From contig NZ_CP141179.1 of assembly GCF_035599575.1 (NCBI RefSeq), forward strand, positions 2,108,001-2,172,000: 64,000 nucleotides of DNA, written 5' to 3'. Shown here in pieces: positions 1 to 8,451 of this stretch; the stretch's first letter is position 1, and every line of letters starts with the position of its first letter. The translations under genes were made by a program, and so were the position numbers. Below the pieces are notes generated by a model. It was given only the letters and a program-made list of their open reading frames with translations. It was not told the DNA's origin and did no database searches. This stretch comes from Roseovarius sp. Pro17. Its GTDB lineage: Bacteria > Pseudomonadota > Alphaproteobacteria > Rhodobacterales > Rhodobacteraceae.

Positions 1-1
1 C

Positions 2-3000
2 TCGCGTTTCTTTTCCCGAACCGGCGACACCGACCCGGAAGAGAGCGCGGTCGAGGCGCCTACATCGCCGCAACATGAGGCATGGGCCGATAACTCAACC
101 CGCTCGGTCCATAGCTTAGCCAAAAACGCTCTCAAGGAGCCACATTGCCTAATCGTTACCGGTTATCAGGATTTCCTCTCCTCCCTGACGATTTTGCTCG
201 AAACATTGGAAGACCTTAACGAACGCCCGCAGGGCAGCATTCGTATCGTCTTCGGCTCCAACACAGAAACACGGCAGGTGTTGGGTGGCGGCGGCCGCTC
301 GGTCGCCGAAGAAGCACGCCAGCATTTTCTTGGCGCGAGAGGCTTTTCTGTTGTCGATTTGGCCGACCTTCGAGCGGTTCTCGCGATGGATGCCATCGAG
401 CGCGGCGTTGTCCAATTCCGCGTCTATGATCCGGCTTTGGCCAAAACCATACTGGGGCGGAGGCCAACGACGCTTCACGCCAAGCTCTTTGTGGGCGAGC
501 AAACGGCGCTCTCGGGAAGCGCAAACTTCTCGATCAACGGTCTGCGCCGCAATCTCGAATTCACTGACGATGCCAATGACTGGCCCGTCCTTGCTATGGC
601 GCGGCGCACGGCGGCAGAGCAATTCTGGGACATGGGCCGCGACTGGAACGAAACGGCGATGGAAATCCTGCGGTCACTCATCCGGCTCGTCACACCTGAA
701 GAAGGCGTCGCGCGAGCGGTTCATGAAGCGACCAGCTTCACGCCTTGGAGAGTTGCCGGGAAAACAAGTGCCGGTCGACCGCCGCAACCCTTCCAAGCCG
801 ATCTTGTCTATGAAGCGGCTGGAACTGTCTATGAGCATGGCTTTGCCTTCGTCGAAGCGCCCACTGGTGCCGGAAAGACCGACATCGGAAAACACCTCGC
901 TACAGTGCTGCCCGTCAGTCATGGGCAGGCGGTCTTTTCCTGGGGCGAGCGCGCCGATCAGCAGCGGCTTGGCTCGCTCGCCCTGATACCGGCCAGTGTC
1001 TTGAAGAACTGGACAACAAATGCGCCAGCGAACTTCAAGCCTATCAAGCACAGTCATTTGTCACGCCGGGGAAAGGAAGAAGCTGCTGAACTCGAGGAAA
1101 TCAACCGGGCCGTCCGCTCATCGGCGTCAATGATCGTTGATGAAAGTCACCGACTAAGCTCCCGGTATCTCACCCCTTCGGCGCGTTCGCTCGTCTTCGA
1201 GCGCAGCCCGGCGATTTGGACTGCTTGTTTGTCCGCAACTCTCATGGGAAATCAGGGCCTCGACGGCCTGCTCGCCTTCCATGAAAAGCGCGCCTCAATT
1301 TATGTTCCCCCGGTCATAACAGACCAGATCAATCAACACATGGCGAAGGTCCGAGAGCGCGGAGAGCTCATTCACCACCTCGATCAGGTGAATCGTCGGA
1401 TCGAAGCGCAGAGTGTGCAGGACGATTTGTTTGACAGCGCTGACACGCTCAAGAACGAAGTCGAAAACCTCGAAAGCTCAATTGAAACCCGAGGTCTGCA
1501 AATCAGCGCACTCCAGGCAGGCCTGGCAGACGCACTCGCGCCATATGTGGTCCGGCGCCAGCGCGCCTGTATAGGTGAAAGCCCTGATAGAACGACAGGC
1601 GCCTTCGTCTATCCGGCAATCAGAAGCCACCGAGAGGATACGGAACTGAACGAGCAGCAAAGGCAGCTCATCGATCGGATCAAGACGCTGGCCGAGTGCA
1701 TCACCACAGGGATCACCCTCGTTTCGGCCGATCCTCAGCGTGCGGGACAAACCGAGGTAAGGTTCCATGACAAGTCGCGCATCCACATACGGAACTTCCT
1801 CGCGCTATTGCGCGCGTCAGTGACCTTTGCTCGCGAGGAATGGACGCGGGAGCGCGACAGCGACGCCGATCAGAGGGGACGCGCTTCAATCGGCGAGAAC
1901 TTGCGGCGGGCAGAGAAACAGAACACTCGTCAGATACCGGTTCCGGATGGCGCACTGCCGGAAGAACTGAGCACTGAAACTGAAAGCAGCCAAACACCGA
2001 TCTGTGATCGGATCACTCGGCTTTTGAACCACCCCAGCCTCGACAGCATTGATGAGGCTCGGGCTGATGTCATGCGTGGCATCCTTAAAAAACACGGTCA
2101 CGCCATCTTTCTTGCCGAACGAGTCGGCGTGCTTGAGATCTACGCCAAACTCCTCGCAGGGCAACGCGGCCGGGGGCCCGAGGTCTTTGTTGTCGCTCCC
2201 GGAGCCCGGATCAAGTCCGGAAAAAAACTACACCATGTCCGATCCGGCGCGGAAGCACAGGAATATTTTGGCATTGACGGCAAGCACGTTGATCCGCTGA
2301 AGTCGCGCACGATGTTTTTGACATTTCAGATGGCCGAAGGGATTAACCTCCAAATCGCGTCCGCCCTTGGGATCATCGGCGTCACCTCCGATGTGAAGAG
2401 CCTGATTCAAGGCCTGGGACGGATCGACCGCATCGACAGCCCTAACTCACGTATTCACTACTACACCTTCGATCTTCCCGGTCTGGTTCTGTCGTCCGAT
2501 CATAAGGCACGCGCACGCGTTGCGAGCATCGCATTATTGTCGGGGGTCGGCGCGGATGATCTGCCTTCGGAATTGGTCGAGTTCGCAGCCGGCGATTTGA
2601 CCGATCTGGTGCTGGACCAGATCAAGAAACCTCGCATTCTTCGATCCGGAAATTATTTTGACCTGCTGGAAGATCTTCGACGCTCGGTCCCTCCGGAGGT
2701 CCTTGAGCGCGTCGAGTCTGCAAAGCCGCGTGGCCTTTGGGGCGCCGACCTTTGCCTGCTTTCTTCGCGTGAACCAGCCACAATCCTGCTTCTGGGCGGC
2801 CGCACAGGAAGCCCGCAAGATCCAACCGTCTTGCCGCCCCGCCTACTCGCAGTGCGTGACGTCGCTGGGCGCGCAGAGATCGTGGGCGATCAGACCGAGG
2901 CAGCCCGCCTCCTTGGCGGTGCCTATGCGGAAACGCGGCGTCGGGGCATGCAGGATCACAGGCCGGACCTGACAGAGATGTCTGCGACGTTGAGCCGACT

Positions 3001-3421
3001 TGGCAGCACGCTTGCGCACCTGACGCATTGGGATATCCGTCCGGCACGAACAGTATCCCTTCTTGCGTCACTCGCAAACTTCCTGACAGGGCAGTCCCTT
3101 GTCGATGCTGGCCAGGAGCTTTTCGGAACGCTCACCCTGCCAGCTTTGGAAAAGTTGGCCGAGTCTTGGGCTCACGAGCTTGATGTTTTCTGGATCGAAG
3201 CAAAAGAAACCGTGAGCCAGAGAAGCGCATCTGGCGGCGAAATTCCAGACTATCTTGGGATCGACGCTATCTATAGGGCATTCCAAGAGCAGCCCGACGA
3301 TGTGCGCACCGCCGTCAATGAGAGGATGAACGAGCTCGCTGACCGATGCAGAGCGCTTTCCGAAGGACAGCCGATAGACATCCTCAGCCGGATGTCCGTC
3401 ATCTTTGAGGCCAAGCAGTAA
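2..3421 (+). CDS. PLD-type nuclease / superfamily 2 helicase fusion, 5' end outside the window
   Basis: The frame is open from base 2, so the true start lies upstream; at least 1139 codons are present and the TTG at 194 is only an internal codon. Counting from the first full codon, residues 45-190 look like a phospholipase-D-type domain, with an HAK motif near 159 followed by GSANFS near 172. A Walker A (APTGAGKT, 286-293), a DESH box (380-383), SATL motif III and a late motif VI-like QGLGRIDRID (803-812) mark a two-lobe SNF2-like helicase. A charged insertion follows motif III, and about 320 C-terminal residues have no recognised domain. PLD nuclease plus helicase is a common architecture in bacterial DNA-defence loci. 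Its partners, if any, are to the left and unseen. The family assignment is sound; the defence role is inferred from architecture and island location. Confidence 0.8.
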   Translation, partial: SRFFSRTGDTDPEESAVEAPTSPQHEAWADNSTRSVHSLAKNALKEPHCLIVTGYQDFLSSLTILLETLEDLNERPQGSIRIVFGSNTETRQVLGGGGRSVAEEARQHFLGARGFSVVDLADLRAVLAMDAIERGVVQFRVYDPALAKTILGRRPTTLHAKLFVGEQTALSGSANFSINGLRRNLEFTDDANDWPVLAMARRTAAEQFWDMGRDWNETAMEILRSLIRLVTPEEGVARAVHEATSFTPWRVAGKTSAGRPPQPFQADLVYEAAGTVYEHGFAFVEAPTGAGKTDIGKHLATVLPVSHGQAVFSWGERADQQRLGSLALIPASVLKNWTTNAPANFKPIKHSHLSRRGKEEAAELEEINRAVRSSASMIVDESHRLSSRYLTPSARSLVFERSPAIWTACLSATLMGNQGLDGLLAFHEKRASIYVPPVITDQINQHMAKVRERGELIHHLDQVNRRIEAQSVQDDLFDSADTLKNEVENLESSIETRGLQISALQAGLADALAPYVVRRQRACIGESPDRTTGAFVYPAIRSHREDTELNEQQRQLIDRIKTLAECITTGITLVSADPQRAGQTEVRFHDKSRIHIRNFLALLRASVTFAREEWTRERDSDADQRGRASIGENLRRAEKQNTRQIPVPDGALPEELSTETESSQTPICDRITRLLNHPSLDSIDEARADVMRGILKKHGHAIFLAERVGVLEIYAKLLAGQRGRGPEVFVVAPGARIKSGKKLHHVRSGAEAQEYFGIDGKHVDPLKSRTMFLTFQMAEGINLQIASALGIIGVTSDVKSLIQGLGRIDRIDSPNSRIHYYTFDLPGLVLSSDHKARARVASIALLSGVGADDLPSELVEFAAGDLTDLVLDQIKKPRILRSGNYFDLLEDLRRSVPPEVLERVESAKPRGLWGADLCLLSSREPATILLLGGRTGSPQDPTVLPPRLLAVRDVAGRAEIVGDQTEAARLLGGAYAETRRRGMQDHRPDLTEMSATLSRLGSTLAHLTHWDIRPARTVSLLASLANFLTGQSLVDAGQELFGTLTLPALEKLAESWAHELDVFWIEAKETVSQRSASGGEIPDYLGIDAIYRAFQEQPDDVRTAVNERMNELADRCRALSEGQPIDILSRMSVIFEAKQ

Positions 3422-3487
3422 GCCATCTCGCAGAAAGGAATTCAGTCGAGGTCGGCCCAGAGCGCCCTTCACGTCATCTGCCAACGC

Positions 3488-3534
3488 TGCAGTGCAGCTC
3501 CCGCATTCCTGCCATTCATGAACAGTGCAGCACT
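3488..3534. repeat. Dispersed intergenic repeat, copy 1
   Basis: A 47-nt noncoding stretch that closely resembles 8304-8350. The best-matching part, 3509-3532 against 8325-8348, agrees at 19 of 24 positions by eye. It starts with GTGCAGCT, continues with CTGCCATTCATG and ends in GCAGCA. Related sequences are annotated at 3952, 16709 and 22959. All copies lie in the accessory half of the window. Confidence 0.5.
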
Positions 3535-3596
3535 TGGGGCTGCAAACGAGGGTCTGCGGGGCGACAACTGCCGTTCTAAAACGGCGACCAATACAT

Positions 3597-3848
3597 TCAG
3601 TGCAGCCGGGCGTGGACCAGATACCCTTCGACTTTGTCTTCGCCGAGGGCGCGGAGGGCTTCTAAACGGTGATAGCCTTCGATAAGAACATAGCCGCCGG
3701 TTTTACCGGTGCGCAGGCGTATGGGGGTGGTTTGGCCATTTTCCAGCATATCCTCGGCAATATCATCAACTTTTCCGGGATCCAGGGTCTTTTTGCGTTT
3801 GACCGGGATGCGGACGTCGGCGATGGCGAATATTTCTTTAACCGGCAT
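3597..3848 (-). CDS. Small ParB/Srx-fold N-terminal domain protein
   Basis: An 83-aa protein consisting almost only of a ParB-N (Spo0J/sulfiredoxin-like) domain. The pattern is visible as a basic patch (VKRKKTLDP), a central ENGQTTPIRLR strand, and the EGYHRLEALRALGE loop that matches the ParB box II region (GExRxxAxxxLG, with H replacing the first R). It lacks the helix-turn-helix and dimerisation domains of chromosome-partitioning ParB, so it is not a segregation protein. Stand-alone versions occur in alphaproteobacteria, often near mobile DNA, with no established role. I chose the ATG at 3848 because homology begins there; the frame runs further upstream without similarity. No strong Shine-Dalgarno is visible, so the start is uncertain. 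It is not in an evident operon. Confidence 0.65.
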   Translation of the reverse strand: MPVKEIFAIADVRIPVKRKKTLDPGKVDDIAEDMLENGQTTPIRLRTGKTGGYVLIEGYHRLEALRALGEDKVEGYLVHARLH

Positions 3849-3951
3849 GAGATCAATTTGCACCGGAGCAGAGTATTTATGCAAGCCGTTGTTTCTATGG
3901 CGGAGGGGCACGACCGGCCCTGAGCTGCCATTCATCGGGCAACCGAACGCT

Positions 3952-3996
3952 GCGATGCAGCTCCCCCCAAAACCGGCCATTCATGCTTGCTGCAGT
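3952..3996. repeat. Dispersed intergenic repeat, copy 2
   Basis: Noncoding sequence of the form GATGCAGCTC...ACCGGCCATTCATG...GCTGCAGTAA. It resembles copies at 3488, 8304 and especially 22959, where CCCCAAACCGGCCATTC recurs with one indel. The gap between the ParB-like and NYN genes (3849-4039) holds nothing else recognisable. Confidence 0.4.
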
Positions 3997-4039
3997 AACG
4001 TAACCAAGGACGGGCTCGCGCTGGACGCCGATTGGGCGC

Positions 4040-4717
4040 TTACGCCACTTGAGTAAAGCCCTCGGGACGAAAACGAACCATGGCTTCGGGGCCGCGAGGG
4101 TCCAGTTCGTAGAGCGATGGTCGCGCGATCAGATAGGCGCGCCAACTCCGCTCGGGGTATGCGCTGATCCGAACGCCATGTTGATTGTGCATTTTCGGGG
4201 CGAGTTCAGCGATGTACATGCCCATGCCCTTCTTGCTGTGCGCCCCAATCATGGCACGGATCTTTTGGTCAAGCGCCGCGGCAGTCGCCGCCGGTTTTGG
4301 CACAAGGCGCACGGGCCGCGTCGTGCCGATTTCTACAAAATCGCTACAACACGCTCGAAAGGCACTCGGCGCCTTTGCTTCACCAATCCCGATGACCGTT
4401 GCTCCGTGTTCGCGCAATCTGGTGGCAAGATGGGTAAAATCACCGTCAGAACTCGCGATTACAAAACAGCGCAGATTCTTAGATAGCACCAATTCCATCG
4501 CATCCAGTGCCAGCAGAATGTCTGCGGCGTTCTTACCCGTTCCCGCATGCAGCATTCGGTAGCCAATCGCACCATGCCAGTCAGAGGGACGCTGCGCATC
4601 AGCATAGACCCGAACCAGAGTTGGTTCGCCGTGCTGAGCGGCGACGGAAAGAATTTGTCCAGCGTGCTTACCGCTAATGTTATCTCCATCGACAAGCACT
4701 GACACAGGCTGCGCCAT
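4040..4717 (-). CDS. NYN-domain (PIN-like) predicted ribonuclease with C-terminal LOTUS-like region
   Basis: A 225-aa protein. The N-terminal NYN domain begins with VLVDGDNIS (acidic residue of strand 1), has KNAADILLALDAMEL in the middle and VIASSDGDFTHLATRLRE, the conserved SSDGDF acidic loop; together these form the metal-binding site of the NYN/PIN nuclease fold. The last roughly 75 residues (LDQKIRAMIGAHSKKG...) resemble an OST-HTH/LOTUS winged helix that commonly follows NYN domains and binds RNA. The start is the ATG at 4717, preceded by GGAG at proper spacing; the longer open frame upstream is low-complexity and non-homologous. An unrelated, shorter NYN protein of the LabA type lies at 61173. 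An RNA-cleavage role is predicted from the family; the substrate is unknown. Confidence 0.8.
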   Translation of the reverse strand: MAQPVSVLVDGDNISGKHAGQILSVAAQHGEPTLVRVYADAQRPSDWHGAIGYRMLHAGTGKNAADILLALDAMELVLSKNLRCFVIASSDGDFTHLATRLREHGATVIGIGEAKAPSAFRACCSDFVEIGTTRPVRLVPKPAATAAALDQKIRAMIGAHSKKGMGMYIAELAPKMHNQHGVRISAYPERSWRAYLIARPSLYELDPRGPEAMVRFRPEGFTQVA

Positions 4718-4928
4718 CGAAATCTCCAATCCATAGATATAGAGGGTTATTGCAGGAGAAATGTGCCCAAAATTTGGCATCGTCGGAGGCGCGCGCGGCG
4801 TGGCGGTCGCCTTTGGAGCATGGGGGGGCTTCGCACCCGGCCCTGGGACGAAGCCGCTCCGCGGCATTGGCGCTTTTGGCTGATGGGGTGAACAGCCCTT
4901 AGCTGTGCGCATTTTGTGATCTGGCTGA

Positions 4929-4966
4929 CCTGATTGACGATTGGAGTTTCTCAATCGTCAATCAGG
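4929..4966. repeat. Perfect 15-bp inverted repeat ahead of the tyrosine recombinase gene
   Basis: CCTGATTGACGATTG at 4929-4943 and its exact reverse complement at 4952-4966 are separated by 8 bp. The right arm runs directly into the AGGAGG ribosome site of the recombinase gene (ATG at 4975). It could be the end or recombination site of the IS91-like element, or a hairpin limiting translation of the recombinase. The rest of 4718-4974 has no coding signal. Confidence 0.75.
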
Positions 4967-4974
4967 AGGTTCCC

Positions 4975-5862
4975 ATGACACAGGAGAAGATGAGCCCGCT
5001 TCGCCAGCGGATGATCGAAGACATGCGCATCCGTGGGATGGGCGACAAACATCAAAAGTCCCATATTCGGGCAATCAAGGATTTTGCGGCTTTCCTTGGG
5101 CGATCACCAGATACCGCGACGCCGGAGGACCTGCGCACCTATCAGCTGCATATGACGGACGCAGGGGTCACGCCATCGACCTTTAACACCCGCATCGTGG
5201 CACTGCGGTTCTTTTTCGGCATGACCTGCGGGCGCGAAGAGATGAAGCGCTACATGCAATTCCGCACCGAACCGCGCAAGCTGCCCGTGGTCTTCAGCGT
5301 CGAGGAGGTGTCCGACATCCTGATGGCTGCTCCCGGGCCTGGATTGAAGTATCGCGCGGCGCTCAGCATTTCCTATGGCGCAGGTCTGCGTGCCGCCGAG
5401 GTTTGCAACCTCAAGATCGGCGACATCGACAGCGATCGCATGCTGATCCATGTCGAGCTGGGCAAGGGTCAGAAAGACCGCAAGGTGATGCTGTCGCCCG
5501 GGTTGTTAGAGCTTTTGCGTGCCTGGTGGCGCGAGGCACGGCCGGAGGGATGGCTGTTTCCGGGGAAGCCCAAGATTAACCCGATCTCACCGCGGCAGTT
5601 GAACCGCGCTTTCACCTCGGCCAAGCATATGGCCGGGGTCAAGAAGCCCGCCACCTTGCACACATTGCGACACAGCTTCGCCACCCACCTTCTGGAGGCC
5701 AACACGGACGTGCGGGTGATCCAGGTGCTTCTCGGGCATGCCAAGCTGACGACCACCGCGCGGTACACCCATGTCGCGACCAAGACGATCCGCGATACCG
5801 TCAGCCCTTATGAGATGTTGGCCAAATTGCAGGATCAGACGGTGAAGCGAAGCCTGGAGTGA
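4975..5862 (+). CDS. Tyrosine recombinase of an IS91-family element
   Basis: A 295-aa phage-integrase-type enzyme. It has a SAM-like core-binding domain (about 10-95) and a catalytic domain with the full active-site set: R139 (GAGLRAAEV), K164 or K167 region, HTLRHSFATH (H229, R232), H255 (LLGHA) and nucleophile Y264 (ARYTHV). The start ATG follows a strong AGGAGG. This recombinase family is typically found as the first gene of two-gene IS91-type elements, upstream of the HUH transposase. Here the beginning of such a transposase follows 12 bp after the stop, in the same frame, but is destroyed by an IS5 insertion. The recombinase itself looks intact and may still act on suitable sites. Confidence 0.9.
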   Translation: MTQEKMSPLRQRMIEDMRIRGMGDKHQKSHIRAIKDFAAFLGRSPDTATPEDLRTYQLHMTDAGVTPSTFNTRIVALRFFFGMTCGREEMKRYMQFRTEPRKLPVVFSVEEVSDILMAAPGPGLKYRAALSISYGAGLRAAEVCNLKIGDIDSDRMLIHVELGKGQKDRKVMLSPGLLELLRAWWREARPEGWLFPGKPKINPISPRQLNRAFTSAKHMAGVKKPATLHTLRHSFATHLLEANTDVRVIQVLLGHAKLTTTARYTHVATKTIRDTVSPYEMLAKLQDQTVKRSLE

Positions 5863-5874
5863 CCGGTCCGGGCG

Positions 5875-5941
5875 TTGCCCCGGCCCAAGCTGGAGATCGC
5901 TGACATCTTTCGCTCCCATGGCCCTGCGTGGCGGCGGGCTA
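5875..5941 (+). pseudogene. N-terminal stub of an IS91-family HUH transposase
   Basis: Starting at a TTG (5875) the frame reads PRPKLEIADIFRSHGPAWR, which matches the conserved N-terminus of IS91-type transposases. After about 22 codons it runs into the left end of the IS5-family copy at 5942. The remainder of the gene is not found on the far side of that IS, so sequence was lost as well as interrupted. Its position just after the recombinase gene confirms the original recombinase-transposase pair. Confidence 0.8.
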
Positions 5942-6780
5942 GGCTCCAGACCCATTGATTTCAGGCTGTTGGCATGATTCAGGCTCGGCAAGGAGACCAC
6001 ATTCATGAGCAACCTGTTCTGGCTAACCGAGGCGCAGATGGCGCGCCTTCGTCCCTTCTTTCCTAAGAGCCATGGCCGCCCTCGCGTCGATGACAGGCGT
6101 GTCTTGAGCGGCATAATATTCATCAACCGCAATGGGTTGAGATGGTGCGATGCTCCAAGGGAATACGGCCCGCCCAAGACGCTTTACAACCGCTGGAAAC
6201 GGTGGAGTGACATGGGAGTATTCGCGCGGATCATGACGGGGCTGGCTGCCGAGGCCCCCGACCACAAGACGATCTCAATCGACGCGACTTACCTGAAAGC
6301 CCACCGTACGGCGTCAAGCCTGCGGTTAAAAAAGGGGGGCGTGGACGTCTGATTGGGCGGACCAAAGGCGGCATGAATACGAAGTTGCACGCCGTTACCG
6401 ATGCAATCGGGCGGCCGATCCGGTTCTTCATGACCGCCGGTCAGGTCAGCGATTACACTGGAGCCAGAGCCCTGGTGAATGGCCTGCCAGCGGCCGACTG
6501 GCTATTAGGAGATAGGGGATATGATGCGGATTGGTTCCGAGAAGCCCTTATAGGTCAGGGAATACGGCCCTGCATCCCCGGGCGGAAGTCGCGCGTCAAG
6601 CCCATCAAATACGACAAGCGTCGCTACAAACGACGTAACCAGATCGAGATCATGTTCGGTCGCCTGAAAGACTGGCGCCGGATCGCCACACGATACGACC
6701 GTTGCCCGAAGGTATTCCTGTCTGCGATCGCCCTCGCAGCAACCGTCTTGTTCTGGCTGTAAATCAATGAGTCTGGAGCC
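5942..6780 (+). mobile_element. IS5-family (IS427-like) insertion sequence, copy A
   Basis: An 839-bp element bounded by inverted repeats that begin GGCTCCAGACCCATTGATTT and end, as reverse complement, in the same sequence with one mismatch. TA flanks both sides (5940-5941 and 6781-6782), as expected for the 2-bp target duplication of this subgroup. It carries one transposase in two overlapping frames. It disrupts an IS91 transposase on the left and abuts a truncated Mu/TnsB-type transposase on the right. Confidence 0.88.
6005..6762 (+). CDS. IS5-family transposase made by -1 frameshift
   Basis: Two frames encode one DDE transposase. The first (6005-6352, 115 aa) carries the helix-turn-helix and the first aspartate (SIDATYLKAHR). 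The second (in frame from upstream of its ATG at 6373 to 6762) carries the second aspartate (LLGDRGYD) and the glutamate (IEIMFGRLKDWRR). The switch point is an A6G6 run at 6328-6339, a typical slippery sequence for programmed -1 frameshifting in this group. The same run is kept in the diverged copy at 13403, which supports a functional signal rather than a mutation. AAGGAG lies upstream of the first ATG. The enzyme is probably active. Confidence 0.88.
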
Positions 6781-7240
6781 TAGGCACGGGCTTTTTCTTC
6801 GGAACCTCAACTGAAGGATCGTATTCATCGGCATCCGGGATCACGCGACCAGCAGCGCCGTCTCGCTTGGCATCCATTTTTGAACTACCGACTGCGAAAC
6901 CGATTAAATTACGATTTTCCTCGCGCAAAATTCGCTCGGGCGACCAGTCAGTCACGATCAGTCCCGCCGTCGCGATGGCCGCTGCGTTACGTGAGGTGAT
7001 CGCTTCGATCGCTTTGAAGATGACTTCTTGATCATGCGCCTTGCGCGCCGGATCAGACGCACGGAGCTCACGGCTCGCGGCGAGCCAGGCTTGGGCCGAG
7101 ACACCTTCAAGACCGTCCTGAACGGCAGGGATTTCGAACCATTCGTCTCCAAGGCGCGCTTCAACGGCACCGATATTTCCAGGGTGCCAGCGCACTTCAA
7201 CAACGCATTTATTCTTGCGGTTCATCCACGTGGCCAACAC
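6781..7240 (-). pseudogene. Fragment of a Mu/TnsB (TniA)-type DDE transposase
   Basis: About 150 codons resemble the Mu-transposase C-terminal beta-barrel region and tail. WHPGNIGAVEARLGDEWFEI is the typical barrel strand pattern, and SRELRASDPARKAHDQEV and VTDWSPERILREE are typical of the tail. Both ends are broken. The 3' end runs into the IS5 copy, whose terminal repeat supplies the last residues and the stop (6764). The 5' end stops near 7240 against an IS110 remnant. The RNaseH/DDE domain is missing. A TniQ gene of the same transposition machinery lies at 23370, so this is probably a scrap of a former Tn7-like or Tn5053-like unit. Confidence 0.65.
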
Positions 7241-7245
7241 GTCAA

Positions 7246-8026
7246 GTGAATGCGGCGCTGTCGGCCATGCGTAACAAGACCGACAAGAACGATGCGCGCG
7301 GCTTCGCCCAGGTCTTGCGCACCGGCTATTTCAGCCCGGTTCATATGAAGAGCCGGGAGGCTCATGGCGTCCGTGCGCTGCTGAGCACCCGCAAGGCGCT
7401 TCTGAAGACCTCGCGAACGAAGTCCGCGGCCTTTTGAAGATCTTCGGCATCCGCCTGCCCATGACCGTGAAGCATGGCAGCTTCGACGGTATTGTCCGAC
7501 CGCTAATCGAGATGGACGAGGTTCTGGCGCATGCCCTGGTTTCGCTTTTGGACGCCCGGGTGGTTCTCTATCAGCATTTTTGGAACTCGATCGGCGCGTC
7601 AAGCGCGCGGCCAACCGAGATGAGGATTGCATGCGGATGATGACGGTTCCAGGCGTCGGCCCCATTGCCTCGCTGACCTTCAAATCAACCGTTGATGATC
7701 CGTCCCGGTTCCGGAGGTCCCGCACCGTTGTCGCACATTTTGGGCTGACGCTAAGACGCTACCAATCGGGCGAACACGACAATCCCGGCCGCATATCCAA
7801 AACGGGCGACAGGGATGTCCGTGCGACGCTGTATGCCGCCGCGAATGCGCTTCTCATGCGAACGATGGCTGGCTCACAGATCAAGTCAGGGGGCATGCGG
7901 TTGATGCGGACCAAGGGTCGCCGTCGCGCCGTTGTCGACGTTGCACGCAAACTTGCCGTCTTGCTTCATCACATGTGGATGGATGGCACAGAATTCCGTC
8001 AGGAAAACATGGAGGGCATGGCATGA
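7246..8026 (+). pseudogene. Frameshifted, 5'-truncated IS110-family transposase
   Basis: Three successive frames encode contiguous parts of an IS110-type transposase. 7246-7437 carries the late DEDD region (RNKTDKNDARGFAQVLR). 7434 onward carries a middle linker (KIFGIRLPMTVKHGSF). From about 7580 to 8026 lies the Tnp_20 C-terminal domain (MMTVPGVGPIASLTF, the helix-hairpin-helix, then KTGDRDVRATLYAAANALL). Two frameshifts and the missing N-terminal DEDD aspartate and glutamate make it inactive. No IS110 ends are evident. The left break coincides with the broken Mu-type transposase. Confidence 0.85.
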
Positions 8027-8451
8027 TCTAATAGCCAGCACCCAACCCTGACGGGTCGTCGCTCACCGGACGAGGTTCATGGACGAAGCCGAAAATGTCT
8101 GCTGCGCAATTTGAAGCGCGTCCCAAAGCAAGGCTCCCCAGTGCCGATCCGACATATGCGTGCAGCGATGCCATCACGGCATCAACCAGACTGCGAAGAG
8201 AAGCGTGACCCGGATGACAGACAAAGACCCGATCGAAGAAGGTAAACGAGCTTGACCCAAACGCCCCAATAAAGAAGCGGCCGTTCACCTGCTGCGTTGG
8301 TGCTGCCGTGCAGCTTTCGAATTGCTGCCATTTATGACGAACGCAGCATTACCCACTACCGGATGCATGCTGAGAGGGACGTAGCGGCCGTTCGCTGCGC
8401 TCGTTCCAATGAGCGCTTGCAATCGCACGCGCCAGTAAACGCGGTGTCAAA
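8027..8451. other. 425-bp gap without a convincing gene
   Basis: An 86-codon frame exists on the minus strand (8028-8288), but I see no family resemblance, no clear ribosome site and an unremarkable composition, so I do not call it. The right part holds a copy of the dispersed repeat (8304-8350). This gap separates IS110 debris from the low-GC hydrolase gene. Confidence 0.5.
8304..8350. repeat. Dispersed intergenic repeat, copy 3
   Basis: It matches 3488-3534 over its whole length, including GTGCAGCT, CTGCCATTTATG and a terminal GCAGCATT. It is also close to 16709-16740 (ATTG-GGCC/TGCC-ATT...GCAGCATT). It lies in noncoding sequence. Confidence 0.5.

Noticed and set aside
149..622. Long minus-strand frame inside the helicase gene (157 codons)
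   Set aside because: It is fully contained in a plus-strand gene with clear domains, has no ribosome site and no recognisable content.
3597..3848. Partition-type ParB for a plasmid or integrative element
   Set aside because: Only the N-terminal domain is present; there is no HTH, no parA and no parS-like repeats nearby.
8028..8288. 86-codon minus-strand frame after the IS110 remnant
   Set aside because: No family resemblance, no Shine-Dalgarno, and part of its length overlaps repeat-like noncoding sequence.
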